Assembly (NCBI GenBank): GCA_023395435.1
Contig: JAEWZG010000024.1
Location: forward strand, 1 to 14,065
Source of the DNA: Bacillota bacterium
Lineage (GTDB): Bacteria; Bacillota; Clostridia; Oscillospirales; Ruminococcaceae
DNA length: 14,065 nt
Reading direction: 5' to 3'
Position numbers and translations under genes: made by a program. Positions 1 to 6,144 of this stretch are shown in pieces. The notes under the pieces were generated by a model, which saw only the letters and a program-made list of their open reading frames with translations, did not search any database and was not told where the DNA came from. Within the stretch, counting starts at the first letter, position 1. Every line of letters starts with the position of its first letter.

Positions 1-99
1 AACTGTATTCACAGACAAGGACAGTATATCTGAAATCTTCTTGTAGCCTAACCCTTGATTTTGAAGTTTGGCTATTTCATTCTTTTCATATTGATTCAT
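1..99 (-). CDS. Small helix-turn-helix protein, C-terminus beyond window
   Basis: Only the first 33 codons are present; the gene runs off the left edge. The start is ATG at 99, with a GGAG ribosome site in TAAAGGAGTGATGTT just upstream. The peptide MNQYEKNEIAKLQNQGLGYK continues into KISDILSLSVNTV, a sigma-region-4 or resolvase-like helix-turn-helix (KISDILSLSVNTV as turn plus recognition helix). Small proteins of this shape are common next to large serine recombinases in mobile elements of Clostridia; that link comes from family knowledge, not from this sequence. The ATG overlaps the TGA of the upstream coiled-coil gene (ATGA), so the two are translationally coupled. It probably binds DNA and may help control excision. 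A recombinase may lie just left of the window, but this cannot be seen. Confidence 0.7.
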   Translation of the reverse strand, partial: MNQYEKNEIAKLQNQGLGYKKISDILSLSVNTV

Positions 100-335
100 A
101 ACATCACTCCTTTAATATAGGGAGAAAAGGAGGCGGCAGAGTTTTCGAGTGCTTTTTGGAGTGTTGAAATCTTATCTTTTTGTGTGTCAATGGACTTATT
201 TAGCACTTCATTTCGTGCAGTGAGAGCCTCAATAGATTTATCCTGTTTGTCAAACTGGCTTGAAACTAAGTTCATTTCAGAGCCTAAAACTTTAAAGCTT
301 TGGTTTATATCACGAAAGTGGCAACCTTTTTGCAA
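96..335 (-). CDS. Short coiled-coil protein of unknown function
   Basis: This ORF has up to 79 residues and ends in TGA overlapping the ATG of the next gene (ATGA), which argues that it is translated. The middle (about residues 28-66) has a heptad-like pattern rich in K, E, L and I, as in QDKSIEALTARNEVLNKSID and the following segment, so a coiled coil is likely. There is no membrane segment or cysteine motif. The start is uncertain: the longest frame begins with TTG at 335 without a clear ribosome site, and an internal ATG at residue 21 is also possible. An in-frame stop lies a few codons upstream, so this could be the surviving 3' end of a longer mobilisation or recombinase-accessory gene. 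I do not recognise the family. The cistron lies downstream of the hairpin at 367-403, so its promoter is unclear. Confidence 0.55.
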   Translation of the reverse strand: MQKGCHFRDINQSFKVLGSEMNLVSSQFDKQDKSIEALTARNEVLNKSIDTQKDKISTLQKALENSAASFSPYIKGVML

Positions 336-366
336 CTTTAAAAAATATTTTTCTTAAAATAAAAAT

Positions 367-403
367 GGCCGGAAAAATGTCCTATAAAGACACTAATCCG
401 GCC
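367..403 (-). terminator. Rho-independent terminator after the 55-residue gene
   Basis: The arms GGCCGGA (367-373) and TCCGGCC (397-403) are perfect complements. A shorter inner pair, TGTC (379-382) with GACA (389-392), also forms. Reading leftward, the stem is followed by ATTTTTATTTT, a T-rich tail, so it terminates transcription from the minus-strand gene at 420-587. The plus-strand side has no T-run. Confidence 0.75.
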
Positions 404-419
404 GTCTAGCAGCTCTTAT

Positions 420-587
420 TTACTTTTTATTTGTATTCTTACAATCTACACACCTGAATTTATTATCGGAGCACAATTCAAATTCATATATGTAGTTTTT
501 AATTTTAATATGCATTCTGTTACTTTGTGAATTCCATTCAAATACCTTCTTTATCTTAGGATAGTTAGTTGTGACATTTTGTAGCAT
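420..587 (-). CDS. 55-residue orphan protein with C-terminal cysteines
   Basis: The start is ATG at 587 because it follows a near-perfect ribosome site, AAGGAGG, in AAGGAGGCAATTA. The frame stays open upstream to 767, but without a start that has a ribosome site, and the promoter lies inside that extension. The protein begins MLQNVTTNYPKIKKVFEWNS and ends with C39-x6-C46-x2-C49 (CSDNKFRCVDC), which could bind a metal but has only three cysteines. It is basic, with no signal peptide or membrane helix, so probably cytoplasmic. It stands alone between its own consensus promoter and a terminator, divergent from the XRE/ImmA pair. In ICEBs1-type elements that is the position of the gene controlled by the repressor (xis there), so this may be an excision factor, antirepressor or damage-induced protein. 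That is inference; I do not recognise the family. Confidence 0.72.
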   Translation of the reverse strand: MLQNVTTNYPKIKKVFEWNSQSNRMHIKIKNYIYEFELCSDNKFRCVDCKNTNKK

Positions 588-738
588 TAATTGCCTCCTT
601 GTATTTTCAATTTGTAGTCCGTATTTTTGGACAATTAATTTGTTATACTTAAAATAATAGAACAAATTACGTTCAGTCAATTGAATTATAAGTTCAATCA
701 GAAGTAAAAAAATATGTAGTCTCTTGAGTGGTATCTCT
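588..738 (-). promoter_or_regulatory. Leader of the 55-residue gene, with a small hairpin
   Basis: About 145 bases separate the predicted transcription start (near 732) from the ATG at 587, which is long for so small a gene. In the leader, plus-strand TTGTAGTCC (612-620) pairs with GGACAA (629-634) apart from bulged bases, giving a weak hairpin about 20 bases upstream of the ribosome site. A dyad ATTGAA (680-685) / TTCAAT (693-698) also lies here. No leader peptide with a good ribosome site was found. Any regulatory role is speculative. Confidence 0.35.
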
Positions 739-767
739 ATTATATCGAACATATATTCGTATGTCAA
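739..767 (-). promoter_or_regulatory. Consensus sigma-A promoter for the 55-residue gene
   Basis: Read leftward, this is TTGACA (767-762), a 17-bp spacer and TATAAT (744-739), matching both consensus hexamers exactly. It points to the gene at 420-587. The SOS-box-like palindrome at 746-759 fills most of the spacer, so a bound repressor would block polymerase. A promoter this strong normally needs tight repression. Confidence 0.85.
746..759. promoter_or_regulatory. SOS-box-like operator in the leftward promoter
   Basis: CGAACATATATTCG pairs with its own reverse complement at 12 of 14 positions. It differs by one base from CGAACATATGTTCG, the ideal Gram-positive LexA/DinR box. It lies between the -10 and -35 of the minus-strand promoter and about 37 bp upstream of the divergent -35. 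A wider repeat, ACATA (749-753) / TATGT (760-764), overlaps it. It could bind LexA, or it could be the operator of the neighbouring XRE repressor; sequence alone cannot decide. Confidence 0.5.
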
Positions 768-775
768 TACATTTT

Positions 776-790
776 TGAAATACTATTTCA
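776..790. promoter_or_regulatory. Perfect dyad upstream of the XRE promoter
   Basis: TGAAAT-ACT-ATTTCA is a perfect inverted repeat with a 3-bp centre, ending five bases before the rightward -35 hexamer. Its place suits autoregulation by the XRE protein. It differs in sequence from the 746-759 site, so the two may bind different regulators. It could be chance in AT-rich DNA. Confidence 0.35.
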
Positions 791-795
791 CTATA

Positions 796-824
796 TTGAC
801 AATAATTGAACAGAGGTATATAAT
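796..824 (+). promoter_or_regulatory. Consensus sigma-A promoter for XRE-ImmA
   Basis: TTGACA (796-801), a 17-bp spacer and TATAAT (819-824) match the consensus exactly. Transcription should start near 831, giving a leader of only about 15 bases with the ribosome site AGGAGGT at 834-840. It is divergent from the promoter at 739-767, with the -35 elements about 28 bp apart. Confidence 0.88.
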
Positions 825-846
825 TGTTGCAACAGGAGGTGTTATT

Positions 847-1248
847 ATGACATTTGGTGAAAAATTAAGGAACTTAAGAGAAAATAGATATTTGACACAA
901 GCTGAAGCTGCAGAACTTTGCAATGTATCATCAAGAATGTTTGCATACTATGAAACAGGAGAAAGACTACCAGCTCGTCCTGAGATTATTCAGGATATAA
1001 TGAAAGCCTTTGAAGTTTCTTTTGAATATCTTTTTTCTTCAGAGGAAGCATTTGAGCTTGAGGCTACTCAAAAATATGGTTCAATAGGAAATAAGCAAGC
1101 TCAGGCAATTCTTAAAAATGCTGATATGATGTTTGCTGGTGGAGAGCTTGATGAAGATGCCAAAGACGAAATGTTTAGAATGCTAACTGAATTATATTTT
1201 GAGGCAAAGAAAAAAAGCAAAGAAAAATACGGCAGAAAAGATAAATAA
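847..1248 (+). CDS. XRE-family repressor (ImmR-like)
   Basis: This is a 133-residue DNA-binding protein. ATG 847 is chosen because AGGAGGT sits seven bases upstream; the longer frame from 724 starts upstream of its own promoter. Residues about 1-65 form a Cro/C1-type helix-turn-helix domain: FGEKLRNLRENRYLTQAEAA, then ELCNVSSRMFAYYETGERLP, which holds the turn and recognition helix. The C-terminal part (about 70-133) is helical and charged, with FAGGELDEDAKDEMFRMLTE and a lysine-rich end, a tail common among XRE proteins of Clostridia mobile elements. An ImmA/IrrE peptidase gene follows after 34 bases in the same transcript. In ICEBs1, ImmR represses the divergent excision promoter and is cleaved by ImmA; the same logic is inferred here. 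Operator candidates are the dyads at 746-759 and 776-790. Confidence 0.88.
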   Translation: MTFGEKLRNLRENRYLTQAEAAELCNVSSRMFAYYETGERLPARPEIIQDIMKAFEVSFEYLFSSEEAFELEATQKYGSIGNKQAQAILKNADMMFAGGELDEDAKDEMFRMLTELYFEAKKKSKEKYGRKDK

Positions 1249-1282
1249 CTTCACTTGTGACCTCATGAAAGGATGAGTGTAC

Positions 1283-1801
1283 ATGCTTTTTAATAACGAC
1301 GCTATATTGAAAGCAAATAACCTAGTTACAACATACTCTACTACAAACCCAGAAACTATTATCAAACATCTTGACATTCAATTAAAGACAGCGCCATTAA
1401 CAACATTTAAAGGCATGTACGCTCATATTCTTCGAACCAGATTTATTGTTGTTTCAGATTCCCTTAATTTTGTTGAAAGAAAAATTGTTCTGGCTCATGA
1501 GTTAGGCCATGACCAATTGCATAGTGGCTGTATAGGTGCATTCTCCGACGGATCGAATTTTTCTTATCACAGTCACAAGCGAGAAGTTGATGCAAATTAT
1601 TTTTCAGCACAACTTCTTATTCCTGATGAGGATTTTTATGAGTTGATAGAAAGTGGTCTTACATATCAGCAAATAGCTATGGACTTAAATGTATTTCCTG
1701 AACTGCTTGCTATGAAAGTTGACTTACTCAGAAAACAAGGCATAAAAATAGAGCCTTTTGATATAGGCTCTAAGGATTATTTGAAGAATAGATTGAGGTA
1801 A
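1283..1801 (+). CDS. ImmA/IrrE-family metallopeptidase
   Basis: This is a zinc-dependent peptidase of the ImmA/IrrE family (172 residues), expected to cleave the XRE repressor encoded just upstream. The zinc site is plain: HELGH at about residues 72-76 in VLAHELGHDQLHSG, and a downstream glutamate in KREVDANYFSAQLLIP (about residue 101) as likely third ligand. The segment around ANYFSAQLLIP is typical of the family. ATG 1283 suits the ribosome site AAAGGA at 1268-1273; a GTG at 1277 in the same frame would add two residues. No membrane segment is visible, so it is cytoplasmic. Known members (ImmA of ICEBs1, IrrE/PprI of Deinococcus) cleave XRE-type repressors after DNA damage or other signals; substrate and trigger here are inferred from the pairing. 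The gene ends 13 bases before a strong terminator hairpin. Confidence 0.9.
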   Translation: MLFNNDAILKANNLVTTYSTTNPETIIKHLDIQLKTAPLTTFKGMYAHILRTRFIVVSDSLNFVERKIVLAHELGHDQLHSGCIGAFSDGSNFSYHSHKREVDANYFSAQLLIPDEDFYELIESGLTYQQIAMDLNVFPELLAMKVDLLRKQGIKIEPFDIGSKDYLKNRLR

Positions 1802-1814
1802 AAATATATAAGCT

Positions 1815-1850
1815 AATCCCACTCTACTTAAGTGTAGAGTGGGATTTTTT
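1815..1850 (+). terminator. Strong rho-independent terminator of XRE-ImmA
   Basis: AATCCCACTCTAC (1815-1827) and GTAGAGTGGGATT (1834-1846) form a perfect 13-bp stem with a 6-base loop, followed by TTTT. It ends the rightward operon. It also lies about 50 bases past the hsdR stop (1901), so it may partly stop leftward transcription, although the T-run on that side is poor. Confidence 0.93.
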
Positions 1851-1900
1851 ACATTTGTCATTATCTAAATACGCTTTATCTGGGCGATACAAAACTTAAC

Positions 1901-4897
1901 TTACCGATCTCTACGTAAAGGTAATATCTCTTCATTTATAACTCTTCTTAATTCATTAATAAGAATAGAATGGTATTTAAATTTTAATAATGGACTCTCT
2001 GTATGACATTTATATTCAGAATAGTTTGCCTTGTCTTTTATTACGCTTATATTTGGTATCTCTTCATTCTGATAGTTTTCTGCGGCATACTTAACAGCTT
2101 CAGCATCAACGTACCATTTATTCGCAAATGAAGTAACAACCGAATCTATTGCTTTGTTTCTCATTTCTTCAAGTATAGATGATATATGCTTGTTTTTGTA
2201 TGCTTCTCTGTTTTTTTCTACATCAGTAATTAACTGTGTCATCAGATTTGCAAGTTTTTGGTTATCCTTACTCATTTGGGTAATGAATTCCTTTACTTCT
2301 TCGATTTTTTTGCTTCTCTCGTCTTCTGTCTCTTCATCATCACCATCTGAATAATTTACAATATCTTGAATTAAATTTACAATATACTCATAGTCAATCT
2401 TAATATGAATGTAAGACATTAACTCATATTCAGTATCAATAACCGTACCATCATCTCCACCTAAGGGTTTGTCCGTGTCGTCATCTTCACTTCTTAGTTC
2501 TCCCATTACATTATTATAATGAGCCACGTATTCTTCATATTCAAGCTTTGTAATTCCATATTTGTCTAAGCTATTTTCTTCGTATTTTGTGAATGCCCTT
2601 AACTGTGCAAATACACGATCAAATATTTGAAAATTCTTCGCAAACTTTTTCTTTTCTTTTATAGACATGCCTGGCACATCATTTGGGGATGGTGCTACAT
2701 ATCTTAATGATGATAAATTCTGAATAAACTTTTCTTCTACTTCATCCCATTCTTGCACAACCGCTTCATTAGTACCACCTGATGAATATAGTTTAAGAGC
2801 ATTGTCAATGGAATTTTTATAATGATTTGGAGATTGAAATGTTACTATCTGTCCGAAAATTTTATTTTTATCATAAAGACGATTTGTTCTTGAAAAAGCC
2901 TGAATTAGATCATGAGCACTAAATGGTTGTCTATCGATAAATAAAGTTGAAAGGCAAGGTGCATCAAAACCTGTCAGTAATCTGTCAACAACAATTACCA
3001 GATCAAGTTGTTGATCACGACTTTTATACTTTCCCTCTTTTCTTGCCAGTCTTTTATTTAGATTATTATTATACGCCTTTATCTGACCGGGTTCAAAATG
3101 TGTTCCAAACATTTGATTATAGTCCAGTAATGATTCAGCCATCTTATTCTGATTAACTGTAGAACCTTCTTCATCTTCTGTTATTGAATAGGTAATAGCA
3201 AACTTAGGAAAATCAGGCAATACTTTTAATATTTCTTCACTTACCTTGACTTCTTTTTCATTATTTTTTATTTGCTTAAGCAATTCATAATATTTTTGTG
3301 CCATTTCAATGGAACTTGTTGTTAAAATCGCTTCGTATGTCTGTCCTCTTCCGTTTTGCAAACCAAACTTATTACCTGACTTATTGAGAATTATATCAAG
3401 TACCATTAACATGTGTCGCTCTTGTGTGTACACATCAAGATTTTCATTTGAATCGTTCTTATCCAATCCAAGAGCTCCAATATGTTCAGTCTGAAATCCC
3501 AATACTGCCCTGTCATGAATTGCTTCTTTAATTGTGTATGAATGAAGACACTTACCATATAATTGCTCTGTTGTGCGTGGCAAATCACCCATTTCTGGGT
3601 ATGGATTTTCATCAAAACGAGGGGTGCCAGTAAAACCATACCAGTAAGAGTTTAAAAAGAATTCTTCCATCGACCTTTTTACTGACGGGGAAACGGCTCT
3701 ATGACATTCATCAACAACAAAAGCAATACGCAATGCTTTTATTTTTTTATATTTTGCTGTATCTTCTTTTCCTACTAAGCGCTTTTTAATTAACAATTGT
3801 AATTTCTGAATTGTTGTAACAATCATTTGACGCTTTCCATCAACTAATTTATTACTCAGATCAGTAACGTTTTCTGTTTCATCAACATCAATAACATCGC
3901 TGTTAGCATAGGATTGAAAAGCCTGTGTTGTCTGAGTGTCTAAATCTTTTCTATCAATTAAAAATATTGTTTTTTCAATTGAAGGAATATCCATCAGAAT
4001 GTTTCTTGTAGCTTTATAAGAAGTCATTGTCTTTCCAGAACCGGTCGTGTGCCAAACATACCCCGATTGGCCTGTTTTTGATGCCTCTCTTATTGCTTCA
4101 ATAGCATGGATCTGATAAGGGCGAAGCAAAATAAGGCTCTTTGCCTCTTTGTCCAGCACTGTATATTTTGAAATCATTTCATGTGCTGCAGGTATTTTTA
4201 AAACCTTATCTGCAAAATCAAGATAATTTGATAATGGTTTATTCTTTTCATCTGACCAGCTACTAAGAAATTTAGGGTTCAGAGCAGGACCATCAGCGGC
4301 AGCAAAATATTTAGTATCACTTGCATTGCTAATAACAAACATTTGTATTGCTGAAAAAATACCTTTAAACTTTCCCTCGCTAATATATTTTTTTATTTGC
4401 CAGAATCCATCCATATATGAATGTTCTCTGTTTTTTAGCTCAATGTGAATCATAGGAAGTCCATTAATCAATAAGGTTACATCAAAACGTCTGTCACGTT
4501 TATTTGTATCGTCAGTATCTTCTTTTAATGCACTATATTGATTAATTACTTCATACACGCTGGTTCCACCAGCAACATGCTCCTGATTAATTACCATAAG
4601 ATGCAGAGTTTCTGTGCCACGCTGAACATGAACCTGTGCTACTCCATTTTCACCAACAAGCCATTTTCCAGCTTCATAAAATGATGAAAACTGAAGCTGG
4701 TTTTTTACCTGTTCAAATTCAGAATCTGTTAATGGTATATCATTGAGCTTTGCTTTATTGTGCTGTTCTAAAATATAACGGAAATTATCCCACAGTGCTT
4801 TTTCTGTTTTTAAATCTTTTCTATAGACCCACTGTGATGTACCATGTTCAAGCTGTTCTATCAGTTTATTCTCTATTGTAACTTCAAGTTCTGTCAT
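1901..4897 (-). CDS. hsdR: Type I restriction enzyme HsdR, endonuclease/translocase
   Basis: This 998-residue protein is the motor and nuclease of the type I R-M complex; it translocates and cuts DNA lacking HsdM methylation. Domains in order: an N-terminal PD-(D/E)xK nuclease (D139 in RRFDVTLLI; E153 and K155 in HIELK); a superfamily 2 helicase with Walker A TTGSGKT (284-290), DECH box (396-399) and TGTP (423-426); a second RecA lobe with GFDAP (643-647) and QAFSRTNR (666-673); and a helical C-terminal region (about 700-998) that usually docks on HsdM. The acidic stretch DGDDEETEDERSKKIEE is probably a linker. Length is normal for the family and there is no frameshift. ATG 4897 has AAAGGAGAG upstream. 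The gene starts 13 bases after the hsdS stop and is last in the operon. Confidence 0.97.
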   Translation of the reverse strand: MTELEVTIENKLIEQLEHGTSQWVYRKDLKTEKALWDNFRYILEQHNKAKLNDIPLTDSEFEQVKNQLQFSSFYEAGKWLVGENGVAQVHVQRGTETLHLMVINQEHVAGGTSVYEVINQYSALKEDTDDTNKRDRRFDVTLLINGLPMIHIELKNREHSYMDGFWQIKKYISEGKFKGIFSAIQMFVISNASDTKYFAAADGPALNPKFLSSWSDEKNKPLSNYLDFADKVLKIPAAHEMISKYTVLDKEAKSLILLRPYQIHAIEAIREASKTGQSGYVWHTTGSGKTMTSYKATRNILMDIPSIEKTIFLIDRKDLDTQTTQAFQSYANSDVIDVDETENVTDLSNKLVDGKRQMIVTTIQKLQLLIKKRLVGKEDTAKYKKIKALRIAFVVDECHRAVSPSVKRSMEEFFLNSYWYGFTGTPRFDENPYPEMGDLPRTTEQLYGKCLHSYTIKEAIHDRAVLGFQTEHIGALGLDKNDSNENLDVYTQERHMLMVLDIILNKSGNKFGLQNGRGQTYEAILTTSSIEMAQKYYELLKQIKNNEKEVKVSEEILKVLPDFPKFAITYSITEDEEGSTVNQNKMAESLLDYNQMFGTHFEPGQIKAYNNNLNKRLARKEGKYKSRDQQLDLVIVVDRLLTGFDAPCLSTLFIDRQPFSAHDLIQAFSRTNRLYDKNKIFGQIVTFQSPNHYKNSIDNALKLYSSGGTNEAVVQEWDEVEEKFIQNLSSLRYVAPSPNDVPGMSIKEKKKFAKNFQIFDRVFAQLRAFTKYEENSLDKYGITKLEYEEYVAHYNNVMGELRSEDDDTDKPLGGDDGTVIDTEYELMSYIHIKIDYEYIVNLIQDIVNYSDGDDEETEDERSKKIEEVKEFITQMSKDNQKLANLMTQLITDVEKNREAYKNKHISSILEEMRNKAIDSVVTSFANKWYVDAEAVKYAAENYQNEEIPNISVIKDKANYSEYKCHTESPLLKFKYHSILINELRRVINEEILPLRRDR

Positions 4898-4910
4898 ATA
4901 CGTCTCTCCT

Positions 4911-6143
4911 TTAAATGAACATGTTTTTCAACATGTATTTTTTAAATTCTTTGAGTTTATCACACTTACACTGATGAAGGGTGATAAGGGTGTCGAGGTT
5001 CTTGAAATATGTGCCGATTTTGGTTTGTTCACATAATTTGGGAAGCGGAATTTCAATCTCCATAACCCTATTTTTTGATATGTTATATCTTGAAATACCC
5101 TGTGCTAAAAAAGTAATCTTTTTTCTTACAGCGTCTGAACGCAACATATAAGCTAAATAAAGATAGTCTATTTTTTCAGTTGGTCGATAGCCAAAACAAA
5201 AACTATTAAGATAAGTATTTGGCTTGTTTTCAAGCATTACAGATGTCATTCCGACTTCTTCTGGTGTTTCTGATGATGTTGTGAAAAAGACATCACCGAC
5301 TTTTACTTCATTTTGCCTGCTGTCAATTTCGACAGGTTCAAGCATATCAAGGCTTGCTATTGGATTAGAAAACACATTCATATATGTGACGAAATTTGCA
5401 TTGCCATGCCCAAAATCTTCTTTCGTTTTTCCTGATAATCCTGTATAAGTTGAGCCTAATTCCCCCAACTTCCGCTGTTCCCAAACGTCAGTAAATCCTT
5501 TAAATCTGAATTCAGGAACATTTTGACCCTCTTGAGGAAACATTTTTTTAAGCATCATTTTTTTAAACGATTTTAATTCATCACACTTACGCTGATGAAG
5601 GGTGATAAGGTTGTCGAGGTTCTTGAAATAGGTGCTTAACTGTTTCTGTTCTTTAATAGACGGCATTGTGATTTTAATACCCATAAATTCATCATAGTTT
5701 ATGTTCAGTAGTCCGTCCATACGGGCACCTGAAGATATAAGCTTGCCTAATTCCTTATTAGGAAGCTTTGTTGCAAATACATATTCAATGTAATCTGCGT
5801 CGGCTTCATCAGTTACTTTAAAACTGTGATAAACCCTTGGAACAAGGGCTTCTTCGTATGTTCGGAGAGAAAAAACAGTACCATATTTCGCGAGTTTTGA
5901 ATTGCCGTGATTGTATGAAAGTTCACCCTGATGAAGAAGCGTATAATTCTTCTGTTCTTTGCCTGCTATGTTTGCAGAAAATCTATCACGTTGGTCGAGC
6001 CAGCCATATCCAGCCGAAATAGTAAGCGTTGGCAAGTCCATTCTACCGTCGTTTCCTTGTACTCTTTGAGTAACTTCTCCCAACTCACGCTGTTCCCAAT
6101 CGTCAGTAAATCCTTTAAATCTAATTTTTGGAGTATTTTTCAT
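4911..6143 (-). CDS. hsdS: Type I R-M specificity subunit HsdS, two target domains
   Basis: HsdS chooses the bipartite DNA target for both methylation and cutting. The 410 residues are two similar halves. Each begins with a conserved block (RFKGFTDDWEQRELGE at 8-23; RFKGFTDVWEQRKLGE at 213-228), continues with a variable target-recognition domain (TRD), and ends with a coiled-coil spacer (KNLDNLITLHQRKCDELK at 174-191; KNLDTLITLHQCKCDKLK at 381-398). The TRDs differ, so an asymmetric two-part site is expected; its sequence cannot be read from the protein. GGAGG lies upstream of ATG 6143, and the start is one base after the hsdM stop, so M and S are tightly coupled. The conserved blocks are nearly identical at the DNA level too, so homologous exchange could change specificity. 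Confidence 0.96.
   Translation of the reverse strand: MKNTPKIRFKGFTDDWEQRELGEVTQRVQGNDGRMDLPTLTISAGYGWLDQRDRFSANIAGKEQKNYTLLHQGELSYNHGNSKLAKYGTVFSLRTYEEALVPRVYHSFKVTDEADADYIEYVFATKLPNKELGKLISSGARMDGLLNINYDEFMGIKITMPSIKEQKQLSTYFKNLDNLITLHQRKCDELKSFKKMMLKKMFPQEGQNVPEFRFKGFTDVWEQRKLGELGSTYTGLSGKTKEDFGHGNANFVTYMNVFSNPIASLDMLEPVEIDSRQNEVKVGDVFFTTSSETPEEVGMTSVMLENKPNTYLNSFCFGYRPTEKIDYLYLAYMLRSDAVRKKITFLAQGISRYNISKNRVMEIEIPLPKLCEQTKIGTYFKNLDTLITLHQCKCDKLKEFKKYMLKNMFI
4960..5014. repeat. hsdS spacer repeat, copy 1
   Basis: This 55-bp segment encodes part of the C-terminal coiled-coil spacer of HsdS. It matches 5581-5635 at 52 of 55 positions by eye. The copies are direct repeats 621 bp apart (207 codons), so recombination between them keeps the reading frame. 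Confidence 0.9.
5473..5507. repeat. hsdS TRD-leader repeat, copy 1
   Basis: This 35-bp segment encodes the conserved lead-in to the second target-recognition domain (FKGFTDVWEQR). It matches 6088-6122 with one mismatch, 615 bp away in direct orientation and in frame. Confidence 0.9.
5581..5635. repeat. hsdS spacer repeat, copy 2
   Basis: This is the partner of 4960-5014 (3 mismatches in 55 bp). It encodes the central coiled-coil spacer between the two target-recognition domains. Confidence 0.9.
6088..6122. repeat. hsdS TRD-leader repeat, copy 2
   Basis: This is the partner of 5473-5507 (1 mismatch in 35 bp). It encodes the lead-in to the first target-recognition domain near the HsdS N-terminus (FKGFTDDWEQR). 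Confidence 0.9.
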
Positions 6144-6144
6144 T

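Noticed and set aside
588..767. N-terminal extension of the 55-residue gene to a 115-residue protein
   Set aside because: The extension has no start with a ribosome site and would begin upstream of the predicted transcription start, while ATG 587 has AAGGAGG at a good distance.
724..846. N-terminal extension of the XRE gene to 174 residues
   Set aside because: It would start upstream of the gene's own consensus promoter; ATG 847 has an ideal ribosome site and opens directly into the HTH domain.
4960..6122. CRISPR or insertion-sequence interpretation of the repeats
   Set aside because: There are only two copies of each, they are coding and in frame, and they correspond to the known two-fold repeat of HsdS.
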